Below are positions 15,245-23,861 of a stretch of DNA of 64,000 nt, piece by piece. The notes beneath the pieces were generated by a model. It saw only the letters and a list, made by a program, of their open reading frames with translations, ran no database searches and had not been told where the DNA came from. This stretch comes from Neorhizobium populisoli (GTDB taxonomy: Bacteria; Pseudomonadota; Alphaproteobacteria; Rhizobiales; Rhizobiaceae), in NCBI RefSeq assembly GCF_019430945.1, contig NZ_JAHYCB010000020.1, positions 1 through 64,000 of the forward strand, given 5' to 3'. The position numbers were made by a program, and so were the translations under genes. Numbering within the stretch: position 1 is the first letter of the stretch; each line of letters starts with the position of its first letter.

Positions 15245-15859
15245 ATGACGGCTGACCGTGAAGATGCCCGTTTGATCGTATCCCGCCATGCGGCCAAGCT
15301 CTTTCTGGAGCGTGGCGTGGCCGGGACGAGCGGGGACGATATTGCCGAAGCGGCGGGGCTCTCGAAGCGGACCGTCTGGCGTTATTTTCGTTCAAAGGAG
15401 GCGTGTGTGGAACCGCTGTTTTCTGCCTCGTCGCTGAGATTTGCTTCGGTGCTGCGCGAATGGCCGCTGCAGACTTCCATCGAGGCCTATCTGCATGAAG
15501 CCATCCGGCCGCTCGATCAGACCCCGCAAGAGATTGCCGACGATGTGCTGGCCGTTCGCCTCGTCGCATTGCTGCCGGCCGAGCCTGCGCTGCGCACCGC
15601 CTGGCTGATGTCGTGCCATGTTGGCGAAGAGCAGCTGATCGACGTCGTCGCGCAGCGCTCCAGGCGCCTGCCAACCGACTTCGATGTCCGCCTTTGCGCT
15701 GCTGCAGTCATGGCAGCGCTCAGAGTGGTCGACGAGGACGTCAGCACCGCCGCGATAACAGAGAGCCGGAAATTCGAACTTCCGGACATCATTGACCAAA
15801 TGGCAAAGGCGATCCGGACGGCGAGCACGCTGCCGATCTGCGATCCCGTCGGGCCTTAA
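15245..15859 (+). CDS. TetR/AcrR-family transcriptional regulator
   Basis: The 204-residue protein has an N-terminal TetR HTH (IVSRHAAKLFLERGVAGTSG, DIAEAAGLSKRTVWRYFRSKEACV) and a divergent helical ligand domain. The ATG at 15245 follows AGAGG. The alternative GTG at 15230 lies inside the second operator and is rejected. Twin palindromes over its promoter suggest autoregulation. The prolyl oligopeptidase gene starts 75 bases downstream on the same strand and may be co-transcribed, so the ligand could be linked to peptide metabolism or to an exported drug-like molecule; neither is shown by the sequence. Confidence 0.88.
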   Translation: MTADREDARLIVSRHAAKLFLERGVAGTSGDDIAEAAGLSKRTVWRYFRSKEACVEPLFSASSLRFASVLREWPLQTSIEAYLHEAIRPLDQTPQEIADDVLAVRLVALLPAEPALRTAWLMSCHVGEEQLIDVVAQRSRRLPTDFDVRLCAAAVMAALRVVDEDVSTAAITESRKFELPDIIDQMAKAIRTASTLPICDPVGP

Positions 15860-15934
15860 CGCGTAATCGCCAAGCAAACCATCAACCCGGGTCATTTCTG
15901 GCCCCGCTTTGCCGTGTCCAAAAATGGAGACGCC

Positions 15935-18073
15935 ATGACAGTGCGCACGCCTTTTTACGCACTCCCGCTTCTGGCTTTCGCCAGTTTTGCTTCAGCCCAT
16001 TCGGAGGTTTCACCGATCATGCCTAAACTCAGCTATCCAGACACAAAGCGCCTCGATGTCGTCGAAGATCATTTCGGGCAGATGGTGCCCGATCCCTATC
16101 GCTGGCTTGAAAATGATATCCGCAGCGACAAGGATGTAGCTGCCTGGGTCGAAGCCCAGAACAAGATCACCGGCAGCTATCTGGCTGCCTTGCCCGGCCG
16201 CGATGTGTTCAAGCAGCGGCTGACCGCGCTGTTCGACCATGACCAGGTCACGGCGCCGCGCAAACGTGGTGATCGCTACTTCTACACCCGCAATTCAGGT
16301 CTTGAAAACCAGGCTGTACTCTACGTTCGCAACGGTGTGAATGGCGAGGATCGCGCCCTGATCGATCCGAACGGCTGGTCAGAAGATGGAGCGACGGCGC
16401 TGGCGGAATGGGCAGCGTCTGAGGACGGTTCCAAGCTCGCTTATGCCGTCCAGGACGGCGGTACGGACTGGCGCAGGATCCACGTTCTGGACACCGCCAC
16501 GGGCAAGGTCTTCGACGACGAGGTCAAGTGGGCGAGATTCACCGAAATCGCCTGGGCAAAGGACGGTTCAGGCTTTTTCTATTCCCGCTATCCGGAGGAT
16601 ACTTCTTCACAGGCAGGCGTCAAAAATCACGCCATCTATTACCACGCACTCGGCACCAGCCAGTCGCAGGACCGGCTTGTGTATGCGACACCGGACCAGC
16701 CACACCTTATAAACCTCACCGATCTGACGGACGATGGCCGTTACGCCCTCATCTATTCGATGCCGGGACTGATCGCCAACGCCTTATCGGTCATTGATCT
16801 CGACAGCGACGACTGGAAACCCCGCACCCTCATCGACGATCTCGAAGCCGAGTGGAGAGTGCTCGGCAATGTCGGAACGGTGCTTTATGTCATGACCAGC
16901 AAGGACGCCGAGCGCCGGAAGATCGTCACACTGGATCTTGCGGAAGCGGCTCCGGCATTCCGGGAACTGGTCGCAGAAAAGACCGCTGTCCTCTCCGACG
17001 CTTGGCTTCTCGGTGGCCGATTGATTGCGTCCTATCTCGTCGACGCAAAAACAGAAGTGCGCCGTTTCCGGCTGGACGGGACGCCCGACGGTATCGTTGA
17101 ACTGCCCGGTATCGGTAGTGCCGGAGGGTTCCGCGGTACTTTGAGGGAAGATGAAACCTTTTTCGTTTTCACCAGCCTCAATGCGCCGACCACGGTTTAT
17201 CGCTACGACGTCGCCGCCAACACGAGCGACATCTGGGCCGCGCCGGATGCGGGTTTCGACTTCGAACGGATCGTCGTCGAACAGGAATTCTATGCCTCGA
17301 AAGACGGCACCCGCGTACCGATGTTCATCGTCCGCCGCAAGGACGTCACTGAACCCGCTCCGACCCTCCTATATGGTTATGGCGGCTTCGGCATCGCCAT
17401 GATCCCCTTCTATTCGCCGGCGTATATGGCCTGGGTGGAGCAGGGCGGGGTGCTGGCGATCGCCAACATTCGCGGCGGCGGCGAATACGGCAAGTCATGG
17501 CACAATGCCGGGCGCCTCGACAGGAAGCAGAACAGCTTCGACGACTTTATCGCTGCCGGCGAATATCTGAAGGCTCAGGCGATCACGTCTCCCGATGGCC
17601 TGGCGATCCAGGGCGAGTCAGGCGGTGGAATTCTCGTCGGTGCGGTCGTCAATCAGCGCCCCGATCTCTTCGCCGCGGCATTGCCCGGCGTCGGCGTGAT
17701 GGACATGCTGCGCTATCCCAAATTCACCGGTGGCCAGTATTGGATGACCGATTTCGGGGATCCCGCAGTCGAGAAAGATTTCCGCAATCTGCTCGCCTAT
17801 TCCCCCTATCACAACATTCAATCGGGCCCGCCGTATCCTGCGATCCTGGCAACCACCGCGGATACGGACGATCGTGTGGTTCCCGGCCATTCATTCAAAT
17901 ATGTCGCCGCCCTCCAGGCTGCGGACATTGGCCCAAAGCCCCACCTCATGCGCATCGAGACCCGTGCCGGTCATGGAGCGGGAAAGCCGAAGAACAAGAT
18001 GATCGATGAACTGGCGGACCTGTGGGCGTTTGCTGCTCACTGGACGGGGTTGAAAGTCGGTGCACCAAAGTGA
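15935..18073 (+). CDS. Prolyl oligopeptidase family serine peptidase (S9A), exported
   Basis: The 712-residue protein starts with a signal peptide (MTVRTPFYALPLLAFASFAS). A beta-propeller domain (~85-430) and a C-terminal alpha/beta-hydrolase domain follow. The catalytic triad is visible: Ser562 in GESGGGILVG (GGSNGG in typical family members), Asp in TADTDDRVVPGHSFKY and His in RAGHGAGKP. Family enzymes cleave short peptides after proline; the signal peptide places this one in the periplasm. ATG 15935 follows GGAGA, and the GTG at 15914 is less likely because it would put charged residues before the signal sequence. The length is normal for the family. The small lipoprotein gene follows within 30 bases. 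Confidence 0.9.
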   Translation: MTVRTPFYALPLLAFASFASAHSEVSPIMPKLSYPDTKRLDVVEDHFGQMVPDPYRWLENDIRSDKDVAAWVEAQNKITGSYLAALPGRDVFKQRLTALFDHDQVTAPRKRGDRYFYTRNSGLENQAVLYVRNGVNGEDRALIDPNGWSEDGATALAEWAASEDGSKLAYAVQDGGTDWRRIHVLDTATGKVFDDEVKWARFTEIAWAKDGSGFFYSRYPEDTSSQAGVKNHAIYYHALGTSQSQDRLVYATPDQPHLINLTDLTDDGRYALIYSMPGLIANALSVIDLDSDDWKPRTLIDDLEAEWRVLGNVGTVLYVMTSKDAERRKIVTLDLAEAAPAFRELVAEKTAVLSDAWLLGGRLIASYLVDAKTEVRRFRLDGTPDGIVELPGIGSAGGFRGTLREDETFFVFTSLNAPTTVYRYDVAANTSDIWAAPDAGFDFERIVVEQEFYASKDGTRVPMFIVRRKDVTEPAPTLLYGYGGFGIAMIPFYSPAYMAWVEQGGVLAIANIRGGGEYGKSWHNAGRLDRKQNSFDDFIAAGEYLKAQAITSPDGLAIQGESGGGILVGAVVNQRPDLFAAALPGVGVMDMLRYPKFTGGQYWMTDFGDPAVEKDFRNLLAYSPYHNIQSGPPYPAILATTADTDDRVVPGHSFKYVAALQAADIGPKPHLMRIETRAGHGAGKPKNKMIDELADLWAFAAHWTGLKVGAPK

Positions 18074-18102
18074 AAAACAGCAACAGGAAAGTGACTACCG
18101 GC

Positions 18103-18420
18103 ATGAACAAGTCCGCAAAGAATCCTGGTGTCTTTAATGCCTTCCTGATCGGCAGCATTACCGTGGTGGCGCTGTCGCTCACCGGATGTATGTCGGCTGA
18201 AGAGCGGCGTTACGTGAACCTGCAGCAGGATGGACGCACGTGTACCGATTTCGGTGCGGGCTATGGTTCGCGCGCGCATGCTCAATGCATGCTCTCGCAA
18301 CAGCAGCGTCGGGATCAGAAGCAGTTGCTCAACATGGAGCAAGCCCGCATCTCATCCGAAACGGCGCGTAACAATCTGGAAGTGCTCAAGCTCATGGAAG
18401 AGCGGCGCAAACGCCATTGA
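18103..18420 (+). CDS. Small lipoprotein, unknown function
   Basis: The 105-residue protein has a lipoprotein signal (FLIGSITVVALSLTGC, lipobox Cys at ~31) followed by a polar region. It contains a Cys-TDFGAGYGSRAHAQC motif, in which two Cys may form a disulfide, and a Gln/Arg-rich, helical C-terminus that is probably a coiled coil. Similar small lipoproteins with FGAGYGS are common in rhizobia, and their role is unknown. ATG 18103 is preferred; a GTG at 18070 overlapping the previous stop is possible. It is probably co-transcribed with the prolyl oligopeptidase. Confidence 0.7.
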   Translation: MNKSAKNPGVFNAFLIGSITVVALSLTGCMSAEERRYVNLQQDGRTCTDFGAGYGSRAHAQCMLSQQQRRDQKQLLNMEQARISSETARNNLEVLKLMEERRKRH

Positions 18421-18487
18421 TTTTAAACGCGATCTCCCCGGCGAGCTTTCAAACGCCGCCGAGGGACCAACGCCAAGGAGATATTTC

Positions 18488-18829
18488 ATGACAGAAAGCT
18501 GCCCCGTCCTTACACCGGCGGAAAGACAAATCGTCGATATAATCCACCGGGCCGATCAGGCTTTGATGGCCACGGTCTACAAGGCCCTCCAGGATGCCAC
18601 TGATCAGGCCGCATCGGAATTTCAATCGTGCGGCTCTGAGGAAAAGCCGCCGGCCTACGAATATTTCGCGGCGGTGTTACATCACCAGATGTACTGCGTG
18701 ATTTGCGGAGCGAACCCGGAAACGATGCAGGGTGGCGATCCCCGAATTGCGATCGGAGTGATCCGGAACAGTCAAAACATCGCCAAGCATTATTGGGGCG
18801 CGGATATCGAGCCCTATCCACTTCCCTAG
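18488..18829 (+). CDS. Hypothetical protein, 113 residues
   Basis: This small cytoplasmic protein starts MTESCPVLTPAERQIVDII after a clear AAGGAGAT ribosome-binding site. It is mostly helical and has a Cys-rich middle (HHQMYCVICGANPETMQGGDP). I do not recognise the family. It shares the motif (V/I)CGA(N/D)xETxQxGD with the next gene, so the two look like distant paralogues. The longer frame back to 18230 overlaps the lipoprotein gene and is rejected. Confidence 0.6.
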   Translation: MTESCPVLTPAERQIVDIIHRADQALMATVYKALQDATDQAASEFQSCGSEEKPPAYEYFAAVLHHQMYCVICGANPETMQGGDPRIAIGVIRNSQNIAKHYWGADIEPYPLP

Positions 18830-18911
18830 CATCTGAAATCGATCGCTGCGGCTGGCTTCAATTGCTAGTCCACCGTCAAGCCAGAGAGAAGTACCCGAGG
18901 AGATGTAGCCA

Positions 18912-19487
18912 ATGGCTCGTTATGATACTTCAGATAACAACGCCGATCGACCGCGGCCGCCGTTCCAACGGACGGAACAGGTCATGATGGCCTCGATCAA
19001 GGAAGCGATCGATAAGGCAGTCGGGGATGCGGATGATGAGGCGCCGGATATCGCGAAACGGCTGCCGCCTCATTATTTTCAGCGCGCAGCTCTCCACCTT
19101 CTATTCCTGCAGGTATGCGGCGCCGATTCGGAGACATCCCAACGCGGCGATCGAGGTGTCGCAAGGCGCCTATTGCATGTCGGCCGAAGCGTCGCATCTC
19201 AATGGGATGACGGCGGGCGCGATCCTCGTATTGAACAGGACAGCCGACAACGCGAGGATCTAGCCAATGGCGCGGAGAGAGCAGCCCTGAGAATTGTCCT
19301 GCAGACGCTTGTCGAACACGCAAGCGCGTCCGACCCCGGTCTGAGGGATGAAATTTCCAACGCAGCCGATGCGTATTTAATGAGGTTGGTTTCACAGTCA
19401 GCGACGGAGACGGAATTCGCGGAACTGACGCGCGGCTTCGTATCTACATTTGCGGGGACTGCCTTAAGCGAGCAGCAGACATTCTGA
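18912..19487 (+). CDS. Hypothetical protein, distant paralogue of the preceding gene
   Basis: The 191-residue frame starts at ATG 18912 after AGGAGATG. Its central segment PPHYFQRAALHLLFLQVCGA plus DSETSQRGDRGVA matches the preceding small protein, which supports the frame. Both ends differ: the first 45 residues are acidic and helical, and the last ~70 (ALRIVLQTLVEHAS to GTAL) are an independent helical region. It could be a fusion of two small frames, but no frameshift is evident. Its function is unknown. Confidence 0.5.
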   Translation: MARYDTSDNNADRPRPPFQRTEQVMMASIKEAIDKAVGDADDEAPDIAKRLPPHYFQRAALHLLFLQVCGADSETSQRGDRGVARRLLHVGRSVASQWDDGGRDPRIEQDSRQREDLANGAERAALRIVLQTLVEHASASDPGLRDEISNAADAYLMRLVSQSATETEFAELTRGFVSTFAGTALSEQQTF

Positions 19488-19667
19488 GGACAAATTTCTG
19501 GAACGGGGCGTCATCTGGGGCGCCCTACCTAAAACTACCCGCGATGCGGTGATTTTTTAAAAAGGAATTTCTCGCTCTTCGTCTGCAATCAGAAATATCG
19601 CCCTTCAATATCTATTAAATCCATAGACAAATAGACGCATGATGAAATGCGATCTGTGAGGTCTCGG

Positions 19668-20663
19668 ATGTATGCGCTAAGCCTTCTCGACAAGAGCCCT
19701 GTTCTGCCCGGCGAAGGTGCCGTGGCCGCGTTGTCGAATACGGTCAATCTGGCGAAAAGAGCGGAAGAGCTTGGATATCGCCGCTTCTGGGTTGCGGAGC
19801 ATCACGGCGGGCAGGAGCTCGCCAGCTCGGCTCCGGAAGTGCTGGTTTCGTGGATTCTTGCCAACACGTCAAGCATTCGCGTCGGATCCGGTGGCGTGAT
19901 GCTTCAGCATTACAGCCCCTACAAGGTTGCCGAAGTCTTCAATCTTCTTTCCTCGCTGGCGCCAGGCCGGGTCGATCTCGGCATCGGCAAGACGCCGGGT
20001 GGACTGCCCAAGGCGACCGCAGCACTTCAGGCCTATCGCGCCGAGAAGCCGGACTTCGTCGCGCAGCTTTCCGATCTGACGGCATTTCTCGAAAATTCTG
20101 TCGCAACGGATGCTGGTGAGTCGCTGGCATTCTCCGGGCCGAAACCGCCGGTTACCGCCGACCGCTTTCTGCTCGGCGCGAGCCCCGACAGCGCGCGGCT
20201 TGCTGCATCCCGTGGCTGGAATTTCGTTTTCGCCGGCCATTTGAACGGCGATCCGGAGAACCTGCGGCTGAGCCTTGAGGAATTCCGGAAAGAGAGCGGT
20301 GGAAAATCTGCGATCCTGGCACTCGCTGCCTATGCGTCGGAAAACGCGGCCCACGCTGCGGCGCAGATTTCCGAACTGAAGATCTTCAAGGTGTTTCTCG
20401 ACAACGGTCAGTCCGTCAGCCTCGGCAGCCGGGAGCAGGCGGAAGAATTTGCCCGCCAGGCCGGCGCCAAGGAATTCCGGATTGAGGAGCGCAAGCCGAG
20501 CGTGCTGCATGGCACGCCGGAAAGCATCCATGAAGAACTGGCGCGTCTTTCCAAGGCCCATGGCATCGAGGAGTTCATCCTTGAGCCACCCGCACTCAGC
20601 GCTGACGAGCGGCTCGCATCCGTCGAGCTTCTGGCTCGCCGGCCGCTTTCTGCGGCTGCATGA
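19668..20663 (+). CDS. LLM-class flavin oxidoreductase (MsnO8/CmoO-like)
   Basis: The 331-residue bacterial-luciferase-like protein carries the family features LSLLDKSPVLPGEGAVAALS, FWVAEHHGGQELASSAPEVL, GSGGVMLQHYSPYKVAE and LAPGRVDLGIGKTPGG. This is the one-subunit luciferase-like group that includes CmoO of the Bacillus ytm operon. It should use FMNH2 and O2; the substrate is probably an organosulfur compound given the cluster. ATG 19668 follows GAGG at about seven bases, and ATG 19647 is an alternative. It is the first gene of the sulfur cluster, 20 bases before the next monooxygenase. Confidence 0.85.
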   Translation: MYALSLLDKSPVLPGEGAVAALSNTVNLAKRAEELGYRRFWVAEHHGGQELASSAPEVLVSWILANTSSIRVGSGGVMLQHYSPYKVAEVFNLLSSLAPGRVDLGIGKTPGGLPKATAALQAYRAEKPDFVAQLSDLTAFLENSVATDAGESLAFSGPKPPVTADRFLLGASPDSARLAASRGWNFVFAGHLNGDPENLRLSLEEFRKESGGKSAILALAAYASENAAHAAAQISELKIFKVFLDNGQSVSLGSREQAEEFARQAGAKEFRIEERKPSVLHGTPESIHEELARLSKAHGIEEFILEPPALSADERLASVELLARRPLSAAA

Positions 20664-20683
20664 TTTCCTGAAGGAGCAATACG

Positions 20684-22021
20684 ATGGCTAAGAAAATCCG
20701 TTTCGGCATCATGCTGCAAGGCGCAGGTGGCCACATGAATTCCTGGCGCCACCCCAAAAGCCCGGTGGATGCCAGCGTCAATCTCGATTTCTTCAAGACG
20801 ACGGCGCTGAAGGCTGAAGCGGCCGGCATCGCCTTCGCCTTCGTCGCGGATGGGCTTTATATCAACGAAAAGTCGATCCCGCATTTCCTCAATCGCTTCG
20901 AGCCGCTGACTATACTCTCGGCACTCGCCACGGTCACTTCGAAGATCGGCCTCGCGGGCACGGTTTCGACTTCTTATAGCGATCCCTTCACCGTCGCCCG
21001 CCAGTTCGCCTCGCTCGATCTCATCAGTGGCGGCCGGGCCGGCTGGAATGCGGTGACGACCCCGCTCGAAGGCACGGCGAAGAACTACAGCCGTGCGCAT
21101 CCGGAACATTCGCTGCGCTACGAAATGGCGCATGAATATCTGGAAATCGTCAAAGGCCTTTGGGATAGCTGGGACGACGATGCTTTCACGCGGGATCGGG
21201 AGAGCGGGAAGTTTTTCGATCGCGAAAAGCTGCATCGGCTGGATCATAAGGGCCGGTTCTTCCAGGTGGAAGGCCCCCTCAATATCCAGCGCTCGCCGCA
21301 GGGACAACCGGTGCTCTTTCAGGCCGGTTCGTCGGATGCGGGTATCGGCCTTGCTGGCAAGCATGCGGATGCGGTCTTCACCAACACCGTCTCGCTGGAG
21401 GAAAACCAGACTTTTGCCCGGCGTGTGAAACAATCAGCCGTCGCGCAGGGACGCTCGGCGGATGATGTAAAGATATTCCCGGGCATCGGTCCCATCGTCG
21501 GAGAAACGCGGGCGGAAGCGGAAGAGAAATACAACATCATCCGCAACCTGATTTCGATCGACGATGCGCTGGCTTATCTCGGCCGCTTCTTCGACCATCA
21601 CGATTTCAGCGTCTACGATCTCAATGCGCCATTCCCGGAACTCGGCGATATCGGCAAGAACAGTTTCCGCTCGACCACCGACCGCATCAAGCGAATCGCC
21701 AAGGAAAAAGGCCAGACGTTGCGCGAGGCAGCGCTCGAGGCTGCAACCCCGCGTGAAGGTTTTGTCGGCACGGCGGAAGGGATTGCCGACAAGCTCATCG
21801 ACTGGGTGGAGCAGGAGGCAGCAGACGGCTTCATCCTGGGCTTCCCCGTCATCGCCGAGGGTCTGGACGATTTCATCCGGCTGGTCATCCCGATCCTGCA
21901 GGAGCGCGGTTACTTTGATCCGCATCTGGAAGGCCAGACACTGCGGGACCACCTCGGTCTTCCGCGGAAGGAAAGCGTCTATGCGGCCGGTGATCCAGCC
22001 GCGGAGAAGGCCCGAGCATAA
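20684..22021 (+). CDS. NtaA/SnaA/DszA-family FMN-dependent monooxygenase (YxeK/CmoJ-like)
   Basis: The 445-residue protein has the NtaA/SnaA/DszA signatures: GIMLQGAGGHMNSWRHP, EPLTILSALATVTSKIGLAG, GGRAGWNAVTTPLEG, ERY-type helix (LRYEMAHEYLEIVKGLWDSW) and PVLFQAGSSDAGIGLAGKHA. In Bacillus, YxeK of this family oxidatively cleaves the C-S bond of N-acetyl-S-(2-succino)cysteine. Together with the downstream deacylase, acetyltransferase and transporter, the same type of reaction on an N-acetylated S-substituted cysteine is the best inference. It needs reduced FMN from an unlinked reductase. AGGAG lies upstream of the ATG. Confidence 0.88.
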   Translation: MAKKIRFGIMLQGAGGHMNSWRHPKSPVDASVNLDFFKTTALKAEAAGIAFAFVADGLYINEKSIPHFLNRFEPLTILSALATVTSKIGLAGTVSTSYSDPFTVARQFASLDLISGGRAGWNAVTTPLEGTAKNYSRAHPEHSLRYEMAHEYLEIVKGLWDSWDDDAFTRDRESGKFFDREKLHRLDHKGRFFQVEGPLNIQRSPQGQPVLFQAGSSDAGIGLAGKHADAVFTNTVSLEENQTFARRVKQSAVAQGRSADDVKIFPGIGPIVGETRAEAEEKYNIIRNLISIDDALAYLGRFFDHHDFSVYDLNAPFPELGDIGKNSFRSTTDRIKRIAKEKGQTLREAALEAATPREGFVGTAEGIADKLIDWVEQEAADGFILGFPVIAEGLDDFIRLVIPILQERGYFDPHLEGQTLRDHLGLPRKESVYAAGDPAAEKARA

Positions 22022-22096
22022 CGCGTTGAAGAGGTAAGCGGCCGCGCCCCGATTTTGAGCTTCGGCGCGGTCCCAACCTTCGGAAAGCAGACAATC

Positions 22097-23284
22097 ATGA
22101 ATATCCACATTGACGGCGCGCGTCATCGCGACGACGCCGAACGGGCGATCCTTGCCTCGATAGACGAGTTCGTCGCCATAAGGCGTGATCTCCACCAATA
22201 TCCCGAACTCTCCTTCCAGGAGCGGCGGACCTCCGGGCTCGTGGCGAGATACCTTGTCTCCTACGGCTACGAGGTGACGGAAGGGGTGGGCGGTTATGGT
22301 GTGGTCGCGACCTTGCGGCGGGGGCAGGGCGGCAATCGCATCGGTATCCGCGCGGATATCGATGCGCTGCCGATCGAAGAGGCGACCAATCTCGATTATT
22401 CCAGCCGCAATCCGGGCGTGATGCATGCCTGCGGCCATGACGGGCACACGACGATCCTGCTTGCCGCAGCCCGCTATCTTGCCGAACACGGAAAATTCGA
22501 TGGCACGCTGACGCTGATTTTCCAGCCGGCGGAAGAGGTCGGCGCCGGTGCCCGCAAGATGATCGAGGACAGGCTGTTCGAACGGTTTCCCGTCGATGCC
22601 GTCTTCGGGCTGCATAATTGGCCGGGTGTTCCTTTAGCACAATTCGGCTTCGTCGAAGGACCGGCGATGGCATCGGTGGACCAGGCGCTGATCCGCATCA
22701 TCGGACGGGGAGGGCACGGGGCGGCGCCACATGAGGCAGTCGATCCCGTGCTCGCTTCAGCCTCCTTCATCACCGCGCTGCAGAGCATCGTTGCCCGCAA
22801 TGTCGATCCGCTGGCAATGGCCGTACTGACGGTTGGCTCGATCCATGGTGGCTCGGCTTCCAACGTCATCCCGGAAAGCGTCGAACTGAAGCTGACGGCG
22901 CGGGCCTATTCGGAAGCCATTCGCGACAAGCTGGAGGAGCGGGTACCGGCGCTCGCCCGCGCCCAGGCCGAAAGTTTTGGCGCCTCTGCGGACGTGAATT
23001 ACCGGCGCGGATTTCCGGCTGTCATCAATCATGCTGCGGAGACGCGTTTTGCACGGGGCGTTGCCGAGGAAAACTTCCCGGCGGAACAGGTCGCCAGGGA
23101 TTTCCGCCCGCGCACTGCGAGCGAGGACTTCGCCTACATGCTGCAGGAGCGGCCGGGCTCCTATCTCTTTGTTGGCAATGGCGACAGCAGCGCGCTTCAC
23201 AGCCCCCACTACAATTTCAACGACGAGATCATCGCCCCCGCCGCGCGGTTCTGGGTGCGGCTCGCCGAAACCTTCCTGTCCTGA
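22097..23284 (+). CDS. M20-family amidohydrolase (N-acyl amino acid deacylase, YxeP-like)
   Basis: The 395-residue metallo-amidohydrolase has the M20D pattern: RRDLHQYPELSFQE, IRADIDALPIEE, MHACGHDGHTTILL (metal ligands), FQPAEEVGAGA, HGAAPHEAVDP in the dimerisation domain, and TASEDFAYM at the C-terminus. Such enzymes remove acetyl or benzoyl groups from amino acids (hippurate hydrolase, YxeP, SndB). In this cluster it should deacetylate N-acetylcysteine released by the monooxygenase. ATG 22097 gives the normal family N-terminus; the ribosome-binding site is weak (GGAAA), and an in-frame ATG at 22055 exists. Confidence 0.9.
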   Translation: MNIHIDGARHRDDAERAILASIDEFVAIRRDLHQYPELSFQERRTSGLVARYLVSYGYEVTEGVGGYGVVATLRRGQGGNRIGIRADIDALPIEEATNLDYSSRNPGVMHACGHDGHTTILLAAARYLAEHGKFDGTLTLIFQPAEEVGAGARKMIEDRLFERFPVDAVFGLHNWPGVPLAQFGFVEGPAMASVDQALIRIIGRGGHGAAPHEAVDPVLASASFITALQSIVARNVDPLAMAVLTVGSIHGGSASNVIPESVELKLTARAYSEAIRDKLEERVPALARAQAESFGASADVNYRRGFPAVINHAAETRFARGVAEENFPAEQVARDFRPRTASEDFAYMLQERPGSYLFVGNGDSSALHSPHYNFNDEIIAPAARFWVRLAETFLS

Positions 23285-23309
23285 TCAGCCGTTATCCAAG
23301 GAGAGCACC

Positions 23310-23852
23310 GTGAGCGATCGTTTCCTCTACACAACCCCGCTTGATCCGCTGGCAAAGCCGCTGATCGACGAGCTGACTTACGAATACGACAGCCGCTATG
23401 GCAGTTTCTACGATGCCGAGGGCGCGACAAAGGAGATGAACCGTTACGCACCGGAAGTCTTCGCGCCACCCTTCGGCAATTTCCTGCTGCTTTTGCGTGA
23501 TGGCGAAGCGATTGCCGGCGGTGCGTTCAAGAAGCACGAGGACGAAGGAACCGTCGAGTTCAAACGCGTCTGGACCCATTCGGCGTATCGCCGGCAGGGG
23601 CTTGCCCGAAAGGTCCTGATCGAGCTGGAAGAACAGGCTGCGAGGCAGGGCTACACCCGTATCTACCTGACCACCGGTTTCCGCCAGCCGGAGGCTGTCG
23701 GCCTTTATCTCACCAACGGTTATTCCGCGTTGTTCGATACGGCGGCGGACCCCGAAACAATCCGCAAGCTGCCGTTCGAAAAGGCACTCGGCTTCAGCAG
23801 CTATGCAGCGCGCAAAGCAGTGGTCTCGGCCACGCTTCGCGGCGTGGCGTGA
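23310..23852 (+). CDS. GNAT-family N-acetyltransferase (YxeL/SnaA-like)
   Basis: The 180-residue protein has the GNAT acetyl-CoA site RVWTHSAYRRQGLARKVLIELE (R/Q-x-x-G-x-A as RRQGLA) and the C-terminal EAVGLYLTNGYSALF motif. The start is GTG at 23310 after AAGGAGAG; the frame is open far upstream but there overlaps the M20 gene. By position and by the Bacillus yxe/ytm parallel it should N-acetylate the imported S-substituted cysteine, the step before C-S cleavage. It lies nine bases before the transporter gene. Confidence 0.85.
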   Translation: MSDRFLYTTPLDPLAKPLIDELTYEYDSRYGSFYDAEGATKEMNRYAPEVFAPPFGNFLLLLRDGEAIAGGAFKKHEDEGTVEFKRVWTHSAYRRQGLARKVLIELEEQAARQGYTRIYLTTGFRQPEAVGLYLTNGYSALFDTAADPETIRKLPFEKALGFSSYAARKAVVSATLRGVA

Positions 23853-23861
23853 GGGGCGGTC

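Noticed and set aside
19027..19263. Possible frameshift in the second small unknown gene, because another frame is open here
   Set aside because: The 18912 frame keeps similarity to its paralogue through this segment, so no shift is needed.
19488..19667. A SAM-type riboswitch or strong terminator before the sulfur cluster
   Set aside because: Only a four-base-pair stem before T6 was found, and no SAM-II-like pseudoknot pattern could be drawn.
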